Source of the DNA: Aptenodytes patagonicus
Lineage: Eukaryota; Chordata; Aves; Sphenisciformes; Spheniscidae
Length of the DNA stretch: 64,000 bases
Assembly: GCF_965638725.1 (NCBI RefSeq)
Contig: NC_134952.1
Location: 17,053,028-17,117,027 of the forward strand
Direction: 5' to 3'
Part shown: positions 12,781-23,700 of the stretch, one piece after another
Numbering within the stretch: the first letter of the stretch is position 1
Layout: each line of letters starts with the position of its first letter
Position numbers and translations under genes: made by a program
Notes under the pieces: model-generated
What the model was told of the DNA's origin: nothing
What the model saw: the letters and a program-made list of their open reading frames with translations, nothing else
Databases searched by the model: none

Positions 12781-13407
12781 TTAACCTCTAAAGATGCCAA
12801 TAATGTAGGAGCAGAAACCATGCAGGGATTCCCAGCAATGTTCCCGTGCCAATTTCATCGCTTCCGTTTCATTTTCAGACCCTTGACCGTGTTGGGTTGG
12901 TTTTATAAGAGGTAGCATTGGAGGTTTCCCTATTTTCTTAACAGAGCTTTTCCCTGCTCCCCTCATAGAAGTGGAAGTTTTCTGGACTGATTTCTCCTGG
13001 TTTGCTAGATCTTCTGGCTCCATACCAGTAGCTATTTGCTTCATGAGAGCCTCTGTGGGAGCCTTTTGGCACATGGTGGTCTTCAACACTTGTGTGGATT
13101 CGCAAGCGTGCGGGAGCTTTCTGAGTTCCATGGCGATCTGATTCCAGTAAATCTTTGGATTTTTTCTGAAAGCACGACAGACTGATGGCTTGCCAGCAAA
13201 TTCACACCAGTAGGACATGCCTTGGCTTTTGCATTCAATTCTAAGTTTCATCTCCTCGTCCCCACTTACGCTCATTGTGCAAACATCTTTGGTTTTAGTC
13301 CGAAAATTGATTTCTTCACCATTGCTTCTTTTCTTTGGCTTCAGCTTCTGTCCCAATCCTCCCATGCCACAGATCGCTACTAGGAAGAGAAGAGCAAAGC
13401 TCTTCAT
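12781..13407 (-). CDS. FGFBP2: FGFBP2, fibroblast growth factor-binding protein 2 (secreted)
   Basis: This 208-residue protein is read without interruption. The chosen ATG (13405-13407) starts a clear signal peptide (MKSFALLFLVAICGMGGLG, cleaved before or near Q20); the open frame runs 31 codons further upstream but those are not signal-like. The mature part has eight cysteines (43, 59, 68, 77, 102, 113, 191, 199), the family number. Segments YWCEF, PSVCRAF, YWNQ, LRKLPHAC and the C-terminal EHCW...IIGIFRG match human FGFBP2 much better than FGFBP1, whose C-terminus is different. A basic, low-complexity Ser/Thr/Lys linker (about 135-175) separates the N-terminal disulphide core from the last cysteine pair. 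One N-glycosylation site (N179-E-T) is visible. The family consists of secreted FGF-binding/chaperone proteins; human FGFBP2 is also known as KSP37 of cytotoxic lymphocytes. PROM1 lies upstream on the same strand, the amniote order. Identification is by remembered similarity and is strong. Confidence 0.5.
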   Translation of the reverse strand: MKSFALLFLVAICGMGGLGQKLKPKKRSNGEEINFRTKTKDVCTMSVSGDEEMKLRIECKSQGMSYWCEFAGKPSVCRAFRKNPKIYWNQIAMELRKLPHACESTQVLKTTMCQKAPTEALMKQIATGMEPEDLANQEKSVQKTSTSMRGAGKSSVKKIGKPPMLPLIKPTQHGQGSENETEAMKLAREHCWESLHGFCSYIIGIFRG

Positions 13408-13545
13408 GGTGAGAGGAGTTGACTGAGATCCTTGAGCAACACGATCAGAAAATGTGAAAGCAGTAAGTGGCTCCTCACAATTTAAAGGCTTGGTGCACAA
13501 AGAAGCCTCTTTCCAGCGAAACGTGGGATATAAGGGTTGGGTTTT
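13408..13545 (-). promoter_or_regulatory. FGFBP2: Possible FGFBP2 promoter and 5' UTR
   Basis: Two weak TATA-like motifs lie upstream of the start codon on the minus strand: TTTAAAT near 13480-13486, about 75 bases before the ATG, and CTTATATCCC at 13525-13534. The first would give a 5' UTR of roughly 45 bases. No CpG island is present, which suits a tissue-restricted gene. A non-coding first exon further upstream cannot be excluded. The assignment is tentative. Confidence 0.5.
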
Positions 13546-16019
13546 TTTTAATAAAAATAATAAATCACACTTCAGTAGGCATGTGCCCGTAATTTATAGC
13601 CTGAGGGAGTGTCGAATAACCTGTGAACTCCCAAGAATGTAACAAGACAAATCTTGTAAATGCAGTTAAATACAGAAAGATAGTTGTATAACCGAGAAGC
13701 ACATTCCTATCCAGGATGAACATGTCATATTTGATTTTTACCACATATTTTCCATTCTCCAGCTGCTTTATAGCTATCTTCATGCCAGAGCTTGTAAGAC
13801 CATATTGAAGTAAAAAAGGATAAAAGTGCCAAAGCAACCTATGCAGCTACATCTGGATGATTATAAGTGTGTCCTACCAATAAATGCTGATTTGTGGAAT
13901 GGATTTTCTGTGGATCTGCACAGTGAGGATGCAACTTTAGCACTTCATTTTGTCAGCACATGACATGCAGTGGGGACACATGGAAGAATCAACTGCACAT
14001 TCTTTGAGCCATGAAAGATTTTTAGACTTGCAATATTGAAGCAAGATAAGGACTAAAGCTTTAGAGAAATAAGGTATTACAGGCCTAAACATAAACCAAA
14101 CATCTGGAAGTTTTATCATCATTGTCACACCATAGTTATTTTCAGCCAACAGAGCAAGACAACAGAACTAGCTTATTATGGGTCTCAGCAGCAGGGAATA
14201 GACCCCAAAACATGTCAGACAGATATTTGTGCTTTATCACCTTTCACTTTTTTTTTTTAAATAGATATTTTCCCGTTCATAATAAATGAGCTGTAAAAGT
14301 GCCATAAAACAAAGGTAAGAGAATAGAAATATTTTAGTGCAGAATCCTGTACTAGCAGGTTTTGCTGTAGTAACTAAAAGCAGAGCTGAGGAAAATCATG
14401 GTAACTCCCTTGGCATTCAGGAGGTCATGAGGAAAAATCCCTCCCACGCTGTTGCAAGCCACAGTACTTTTCTGGCTAGTAAGACCCCACTAGGCACTTC
14501 TTTTGAAGGTACACATGCTATAGCCAGCCTGACCTGAACAGCTTCTGGAAGGGGTATTGTATTATTTAGGTATGCTTGGATAACTCTAGGGTGCTAGAAA
14601 CCCTGAGTTTAAGAATGGCCAAACATAATGGAATAGAATACCATTTTGTATATCTAGCCACTCAATAGGTATCGCTAAAGAAAATACCAAGGCAAAAACA
14701 TTCATTTAATACAGACAGTGAAGCAGAACAAAAAAAAAAAATTGCAAAAAATGCTTCTCTAATACTTGACAATAGAGTCCGTAGCTGCTGTGGCACCCCA
14801 GCTAGTCTGAGAGCTGCCTGCTTGAAGACGGAGTCACCTGGAACAGCCATTCTGGGTGGCCTGAACCTTGTTCTTCCAGTCAACGTGTCATGAAGTTTCC
14901 AATGACTAAATACCACTTGGCGGAGAGAACAACATTGTTTTCTTTACATCCCCTCTCTAAGGCTATTTTAGTAACATTTTTAGTAGAGGTTTCATTTCTA
15001 GCTTCTTGCCATTTGTCTCTTTCAAAGCACAGTGGTGTGGCTCTCCAGTCAAGTCTTAGGAGAAACAGCAATGGTACAAGCCTACTTAAGATTTACAATT
15101 CACTCTTCTGTTGTTTTCTGGGGAGCCTTCTCACCCATCAGCCAGCCAGCAGAATCTTGTTGCCCACCTCACACTTCATTTCAAGGATTTCAAATCCCTA
15201 CTGCAAGCACTCAAAGACCTCCTAATATTTGACAAGCAAATACATATTATTTACACTTGGTTATGCACAACAGCACTGACAGTTCCTAGATTAGAAACTA
15301 AAGGCATTCGTCTCTCTCGTTCTAATAATTGTTAGAGAGTTCAAAACTACTTAAAAGTTACTTTATACCAGTTTCAGATCTCTTGTTCTGAAAGTTTTTA
15401 AAGTGTAATCATGGAAACAAATCAGACTACAAAAATAAGGACAAATACCAAAGCTTAGACTCAAGAGCTCTGGTATAGTTATGTATTACAGTTAATATGT
15501 TACTGCCAAGTGTTTGTCTTACTCCTATCTGACATTTGTGTCCTCTGTCCACGTGTGCTTCAGATGAAACAGCTCATGGTCTGTTGTATCAGGAAAACAA
15601 TTGCCCTTTTACAAGTTAAGCTAGGATGCCAGCAGTGAACTACGGGAGCTGAAGAACTGGCAAACGTTTAATTCTGCTGTCAGTGCTACAGAAACAGTAA
15701 CGGAGACAAGTGGTAACACCTTGAGTTCTTGCAGGGTATGTGGATATCCTCCACAACTCATTAGCCTGAATCCTACCATCTTTGCATAAATCACATCCTT
15801 TGTGGAAGTCGGAAGCTCCCTCACCCAGAGTCAATGTGACTTTTCAGTCCTTCCTGCTCCCATTCTTGGTCTCTTATCTTGCTTAAGCTAAAGTCATCAT
15901 TGAAAGTCAAATATAGTAGAAAATTTTAATCAGGGTAAAAAATTCATTTTCATAAGATTTTAACTCAGTGCAACTCTTCTGAGACAGGACTACAGAACAA
16001 AACAATTGAGAATCAAACA
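13546..16019. other. Intergenic between PROM1 and FGFBP2
   Basis: About 2.5 kb separates the inferred PROM1 3' end from the FGFBP2 promoter. No coding sequence or repeat is recognised. FGFBP2 regulatory elements would be expected here, but none can be named. Confidence 0.5.
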
Positions 16020-17480
16020 TCAGGTGGTTAAGCAAGTTCTTTTTTATTTAAATGAACTGGGAACATTTTCTCAAATTAAAAATAGAAACTTTTAAAAATC
16101 TGCAGTTCTGAACATTACATATACACATATGCTACATACTGTCAATTAGAAATGTTTCCATTTATGACCTAAAAATAAAAAATTTAAGGTTATTCCAGAT
16201 TAAAGACTGGTATCACTTTTCAGCATTTCTTTAAAATTATATGAATGATTTACAGGATTATCCCTACTTCAAGCCAATGAACCTTGTCGGAAACAAAGTT
16301 AACAATACTGATATATGAAGAGACACTATTTCAGATCACTATACCCAATTACTTCACCCACTGAAATGTTTTACACTAGTAACAGATACTTTTGGCCTTG
16401 TTGATGAATTCTGCTGTCAACTAATTCAGCAATGCAACTGTATGCCTAAATTCAAGGCAATAACTCTTAATAGTACAAACGTTAACTCCAATTGCTAAAC
16501 ACATTTGAATTTCAGTATTGGGAATCATATTTTGAAATTATTTAGCAAAAACAGTATCACTGCCCCCTGAAAGAGCCACAGCTTAATAGTGATACTATTA
16601 AGGACATTACAGAAGTGAGTGTGAATGAGGAAAAGGGAGACAGAGAACATAAAGCATTCTAAAAATCACCAACATATGATGTCTCTCATGCTCTTTTTGA
16701 GTACTACTGAACTCTAGAAAGCTTAGCTTTTTCGCTGTATTATGCATCACGCACACTCCCAACCCTCCCACCCAAAGAGTTTCAAAACAAACTTCTCCAA
16801 AACATCCCTTTTAGGTCTATACGGCAAAAACCACTAAATATTAAATAATTAAAAAAAGAGGGAGAAAACAAAACTGCAGCTGAACTTTTCAGAGACACAA
16901 GGAGACACTGTGGATCCCATTACACTTCAAATTTAGTCCAAAGTGGCCATTCAAGAGCACCAAATAGCAACACTGATCATGCTGGTAAATTCATTTGTGA
17001 AGAGTATTATACAGTATTAAAATCTTAACTAAACACTTATAAGTTTTAAGAAAAATGTATATACAAAAGTCTCTGTATACAAAATGTATTTTTATGTAAA
17101 CGTGTATGTACTGTATTTAACACAAATCAACAATTTAAGATAAGAACTTGACCAATTGTCAGAGGATTGCTAGGCAAAGGCTGTTAATCTAATTAATTTA
17201 TATACTGTGATGTAAGGTAGAAAGCCCAGTGTAAAAAAGTAAAAAACAAAAAATATTTTAAGTCAAGCCTTGAACAGTGGTATTTGAGAGGCAGTGCTCT
17301 GATCGCAAAATATTCTGTACAGTAGTTTATGGCATAACATTCAATAGTACATTTGGGATTTACAGTATGGGTGACATAAAACAAGTGGCTCAGGATTTGG
17401 AAGATGAATACAAATGCCAATACACTTGGAAGAATAACGATATATTCCCGTAGAAGAATCTCGAGCCTCATTTATACAGC
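16020..17480 (-). other. PROM1: Probable PROM1 3' UTR terminal exon
   Basis: A reasonable acceptor (TATTTCCAG, then GCTGTATAAATG) lies at 17481-17489 on the minus strand, 233 bases below the donor at 17711-17712. No coding signal follows. The first AATAAA read on the minus strand is at 16043-16048, suggesting cleavage near 16020. The region is AT-rich and free of recognisable repeats. Both ends are inferred. Confidence 0.5.
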
Positions 17481-17712
17481 CTGGAAATAATCACAAAAAC
17501 AATTCAGGAAAATTTGATGAAGACAGAATTATAATGTAATTTAAGCAGAATGAAGGCACAGATTTTCATATGAACATCGATATGGTTCAATAATGTTTTT
17601 ATTTTTTATTTCTAAACCTTACAGTACTCATGTTACAGAAAGCAGAGCAGCCTTCTTAAAAATAGTAAAGTAGTAATAGACCTAGAATTGACTTAAAAAG
17701 CTTATTACTTAC

Positions 17713-17753
17713 CCCTTAATGTTTCCAGTATGCGTTACCACTGTTCCACAGAG
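17713..17753 (-). CDS. PROM1: PROM1 exon with stop codon and a splice donor after it
   Basis: The acceptor is TATAG at 17754-17758. Joined in phase 2 the exon reads S-SVEQW-stop (TAA at 17735-17737), so the tail is FTSSVEQW where human has MTSPSQH. A perfect donor, AAGGG|gtaagt, follows 22 bases after the stop, so the 3' UTR is probably spliced. The coding part is 17735-17753. Confidence 0.5.
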
Positions 17754-20700
17754 CTATACAAGAAAAAACAGAAACCAAACCCATCATTTTCTTTTGCCCA
17801 CAAATGGAACAGAAATACCATGTCTAACTAAGGTGAGACAAGCTCAGTCGGCACACAGTGTTCTCGAACTTTTACCCATTTAAACAAGAATTTTTCAAAC
17901 AAGAGGAAATAGATTCATGGTTTTCTCCACCAACCTTTCTGGTTATCTTTGTTTCATGATAGAAAGAAATGCTTGGATTACCTATTCAACACCAGTCTTC
18001 TGAGAACTTAATCCAGCCTCCAATTTTGCTCTCACAAAAATGGTGGCTGCATTTGAGGTTATTTGTATCCTCGACATGTACATAAAAACACCTGTGTGAG
18101 ATATCTATACAAATATAAATATACCTCATATAGATCTCATACTTGTATTTACATATCTTATATTTAGAAAGATATTTGCACCTCTTTCCAGCAAAATAAT
18201 CCAGCTGATTTCAAAGGACAAAAAAACGCCTATGGGATTCTTTACACCTGCAAAAGTACAGGTGTACAGAGATCTAATCAAAATCCTATCTCTCAAAGTA
18301 TCTCCCAAAATAATTTGTAGGAAATGAGAAAAAGCAAGGATAGCATAAAAGTGAAGAGTTTGCTGAAATGAAAATGAAACCCAAGACTCTATTGCTATGG
18401 GAATCCCAGACTGAGAAATTCAAAGCATGTATCTCATATAAATAGCAGTTTTTCAAATTATCTCAGTTAGCATATCAGAAGACAGCATTGCTTCAAACTG
18501 AATCCTTACATTTTATTATGGAAGCCCATTTTGAGTAACTTAAAATTTAGGAAAAGGAAGTCAGGACTGAACTAGTGGGTCTTTGTTTAAAAGATTATTT
18601 TATGTTAGCAATTTTTAGCTTATTCTGGAACACTGTATTAGACTATTCATCACTGAAATATCACAGAAAACATGCTATGAACCTCAGGAATATAAGCATT
18701 CATATTAAAGATTCAAAGATCAGAAAGGGACTTCTAAGGCCTGAGCAATTATTAGTTTCCTCTTATGTAAAATATCGAAAGTCCTTAAAACTAGAGAGTC
18801 CTTAGATATGCCAGTGCAGAGTACTTTTGAATTAAACACCTTGTAGGTTAATTTAGGGAGTGCCCTTAAGTTGCAGAACAGACCATGACAATCATGATCA
18901 TAAATATCACTAAGAACATCATTATATATAAGTACTTCCTTCAGAAGGAAACGTGGAATCAAGATTTGGTCAGTAAATAATTATTGTAAAATACAGTTCT
19001 AATAAATAATAATATACAACTGACACAGCCATAAAATCTGGCAAGACTTCCAAACTTTGAGGTCTCTTGGTATTTATCCATTACTGAAAGAATGGTGATA
19101 TCTTACTTCTCTGCCAATACTCAACCTATACGTTCAGTCATGAAGTTGCAAGTTAAGGCACAGTGAGCTACAGATTTCAGTCATAAATTAGATCCTTCCT
19201 TAAGCAACTCGGATATTTTGGAAACCCAAATACTGAAGTTGTGGGACATCCTGTGTTATCCCTATGGAAACTGAAAGTCTCACAACTAGCTAAAGTTTTA
19301 CAGCACAAAAGTTGTAGAGACAGAAAAGAAGCCAAATCTTTTAATGTTCCTTTTAACATATGTTCTTTTTAAACATAACTTGAATTTCTTGTTTTGTGAT
19401 GCTACAATATTTCTACCCATGCAGAAACACCCATTTTCTCCGTTCATGTTTTCTGCATACCCTGGATCACCTGCCTTTTGCACAGGAAAAGCTCTTCTCA
19501 CCATCTAAAAAATAAAACAACTCAGGAGTAAGAATGCATCCCATCCTATCACTTTCAACTGCTATCAGAGTATTTTAATATGTTTATCAATTTAGGACCA
19601 CCCACTGTGCTAGATAAATACCTAACTGCCTGGATTTTAAGATCAAATTTAGGCAATTGCTTTGTTAAGTTGCTGGAAATTACTACAATATCTGCTGTCA
19701 TGTAAGGAATATTGGAGAAATATAAATCATACAGCACTTGCTAGCGTGAGTAATCATGCAAAAAAACATAAATAGAGAATTAAGTGATTCACTTTAAAAC
19801 GTGCAGAAAATTGGATAAGTGATTAATATAGTAGATTAAGTAAGGACACATGAAGGCATGCAGTTTCAGACTTGGTTTACCTTGTAAAAACAGGATTGTG
19901 TATACCATATAAATGCTCTTTATGATAACCATTATTACCATTTTCTGTACTGTAATAAAATAAATACACCAAGAAAGACCATGTTAACTATAAGATGCAC
20001 TATGTACAGTATGGCTTCTAAGACATGTACATGGATGATGGTATTATATGCAAAGATAAACTGTGTCTGTACAATAGAAGATAACTTTTCCTTTGTAACA
20101 TTCAGGAGTTATGGCATAATTATTATTTTATATTTTTAATATTTTTATATTCTCCAAAAATTAATTATTTTACTATTCTTGTTGAGTTGGATACTCTAAT
20201 ATAAAGTCTGGTGAAACAGAACATGTTACCTCTTTTGAAGTAACAAGTTACATTAAAAATATAAACCCTCCTACCTGAATAAAATAATTTTAACAAATAC
20301 CAGCAAAAATGTCTTACGTTTTCATGGGTATAGTTTCAACACTAAAAAACACAGAAAAGGAGGAGTAATTAACTAGACACTAATAAGTGAGTAACTTTAG
20401 CTGTACGTGCCTGTTTCTGCTCTCCTGACTTGTGAATGTGTAATGAAAAATGACCAGTGTGAAATTTGAGAAACGCAGCGCACAGGCTAACTGAACAATG
20501 AGCAAAACAAAGAGTAGAAAAGAAAACAGTAAAAACAAAACTGATGGGAAAATATGTAAGAACAGTTATCATAAAGTAAAATGCCAAGTCCCTGAGACAG
20601 AGGAACTGCAATTGAAAAAGGAAAGACTGATTAGGAATAACTAAGACAGTAAGAAAGCAAATAATTAATTCAAGATTACAAAGCAGGCATAATTCGCCTT

Positions 20701-23700
20701 AACAGGTTACTTAGCAAAGCTAATAACTTGCACATTTGGAAGATATTTATGTAAGTGCTGTACACAAAGCTCTGAAGACCTCATTCTGAAATAAGTTTCT
20801 GAAAGTCAGAGCTGGCAATATCTGCACAGAATCATGGCAAGTCAAGGCAACCAAAGCCCACCTGCCTGAAGCACTTTGCAGGCACCAACCCAAACCTACA
20901 GTATTTCACAAGAACATGCAGTTCTAATCTGACAGCACACAAGGTTTGAGGATTATAGTGCCTTCATGTGAGACACTAGGAAAAACATTTCAATCCATTT
21001 GCCATTTAGCTTACTCAGCAGTATATACTTACTCATCATATACATCCTCTGTATCCATTCTACGATAGTATTTGGAGAGTTTTACAGCAAAAATTATGGC
21101 AGGAATTAAAAATATTGAAGAGCCTCCCAAACCAAACCAGAAGGTATTCTGAAACAAAGCAAAATCCAGGAAAAAAAGATCACAAAGAAAATTTATCAGA
21201 AAAGTACTGAATCCTTGCTTGATATTCTAAGCATTGTTACTGGAGGAACACAGTAGAAATTAGTGGCACTGGTCTTGTGCACTATCTGAGGCTCCTTACA
21301 CTAGTGCGGAACAGGGCAAGTTAGGCATTCTCCACTGTCAATGTGAACTAAAGAAAGAACACCATCGTCTTACAAATGTAACTAAACAGAAATATGTCCA
21401 CAGTTGCTCAAAGCTACACAGCCACAGTACCCTAAGAAGTTACTTCAACATAGTCAGCCTTGGACTAGAAAGTAATTTTGTGTCTCAGCATTAGTTTACC
21501 AGCCACGTTATTTCTTTTTACTTTTTTGATATTTTAAAGTATTTTTAAAGTGTATTTCTTGTGGTTCTTGTCAAAATCTGAGTTTCCAGCACTTTCTCAA
21601 GGTACTTTTTAACTTGCTAACTGCAGCCTGTTTGTGTAACTAATTCCATTATCATACAGTTGAACTGAGTTATCACCAGATGTTAAAATGATGATTTTTC
21701 AAATTTGATTTGTATTAGCTGGAGGCAGTTTGACTTATAAGTGACTCAGCTAAAGTTCTATCATCAGGAAAATCATGGTCCATCTCCTACCAGATGGTTA
21801 GTGGCTACACAAAGGAGAACAGAAGCTCTGTAACATATGAGATAATCAATAAGTACAACATGATTCTGGCAGGTTAGGAAGTTTTCATGGTTAAGCATTA
21901 TCAAGGTTAAGCATTTCATGGTTAAGCATTATCAAGGTTAGAGTGCTTTGGCTTTGATTGATTACATGCATTTACTGTTGGTATGATTAGGACCTGGCTA
22001 AAAGTGCCATAAAGCTAAATAATAGCTAGGAGGTGGTTTAGGTGGTTTCCAGGCATGTAGTTTCTTACTCTATTTTTAATACATGCTGTCCTCTTTCCAA
22101 GATCTTTTGGTAAGATGAAAAAGCCAATATTGCCCTTATATACTGCTATCAGTCATGCTCAAAGTCTCCACTGTACAGGAATGAATCAAGATCTGCCTGC
22201 TACAAGTCAAGTGATAAAACCTCATTCAGGTTTTCTAGATTCCAGAAAGATACCTGAGAAAGTCTTTCCTTGGTATTTCTCACTCACTTCCTGCCCCTGC
22301 CCCATCCCCTTAAGTTAGAAATGGTTCCAGCTGAAACTTCAGATCTTTATGCTTTTCCATTTCAAGGTGGTTCAGAATCAAGCAATCAAACTAAAACCCA
22401 CCCTTTCCAGAATTTTTACTCCAAACCAGTAGTACTGTATTTACTTTGCAATTCAAGTTGGAAGAAATTTAGTAAGAACAGTTAATTTTAAAGAATTCTT
22501 GCTAACGGAAGCCTAAGTTTAATGGAAACCTAAAACAAGTCCAGAACTGGTTTGGCTTTGGACTTGATCCAGATCAGAACATTTTTTCCTTTCATAACTT
22601 CGGATGTGATACTTTATTATCATACTTCAGAACAGTCTAGCCAGAATAATTAAATGCAGATTTATGTTCAAAGAATGATGCCCCAATTTTGACTAACAGA
22701 AAATATTTCTTACCACAGAATCAGTTATATAGCTGCATAAAAAAATATCTACTGCTGTATCTATCACATTGGCAATAGGCTTGCACGCTGCTACCTCCAT
22801 GGCAATCTGAAAGACAGAGTAAGAAAAAAATACAGTTTGAAGTATCTAACAGAATAAAGTAAGAATCTCAAAACTTGCTTACAGTTACAGATACTTTTTA
22901 CTAAATTGTTATCTCTCACCCTATCCAAATTCAAAATAAATTCCAGTGGGATATGCTATCAACGGAACATACACATTTTTAAAACATCAGCTTACTTTCT
23001 CAAAGACTGCAGCTGAAGAAAGAAAAATAAAACAAGATGCTAATGACATCGATTTGAACTAAGTAGGGTCAGGCTCAGTGCAGTATTAGCACAAATAGTA
23101 GATTTCAGGCTAGCCCTGGAAAAATGATACTACATTAAATTTGCATTTTATTCCAATCAACACAACTCATCATTTCTATTCCACTTCGAACACAACAAAA
23201 CTATTTATAGAAGACAAGTTTTCCCCTTCATAATAAGTACAAATATCTTCCAAACTGAAACTATAAAACATACTACCAAAGTAGTATTTTAATTATTATT
23301 ATTTAGCTTTTTTGTGGGTTTTTTTTTTTTTTAAAAGCAACTTCTCTCAATGAAGTAAATGCACCTTACCGACTCCTTGACCCACTCAACGTATTGCTCA
23401 AAGTAGCCAACTATGGTACCCATGTACTTTTTTGTCTCCTAGGAACAGACAAAAGTAAGTGAACAAAAGTAAGTGAACCTCTATCTCCATTGCATCATGA
23501 ATTAATGTACTTTAATCAAATAAAGCTTACCTGGACAATAACTAGAGAAGCGTTGTTATTTATGAGAAGCTGGGCAGCATCAACAGCACTAATGACATTT
23601 TTCACCTTAACCTGGAGAGGAAGAGATGTTGTTTAATATAAATCCTTTCAGGCTGTTACAATGGCTCTGCAGCCATTGTCAGGAACCTATTCTCTTGACA

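Noticed and set aside
12781-13407. FGFBP1 as the identity of this gene
   Set aside because: The C-terminal EHCW...FRG, YWNQ and YWCEF segments fit FGFBP2; human FGFBP1 has a different C-terminus.
13408-13500. Upstream extension of the FGFBP2 frame by 31 codons
   Set aside because: The downstream ATG begins a proper signal peptide and matches the family start; the extension is hydrophilic and would block secretion.
17193-17471. 92-codon open frame below the PROM1 stop
   Set aside because: It lies in the presumed 3' UTR, is AT-rich and resembles no protein.
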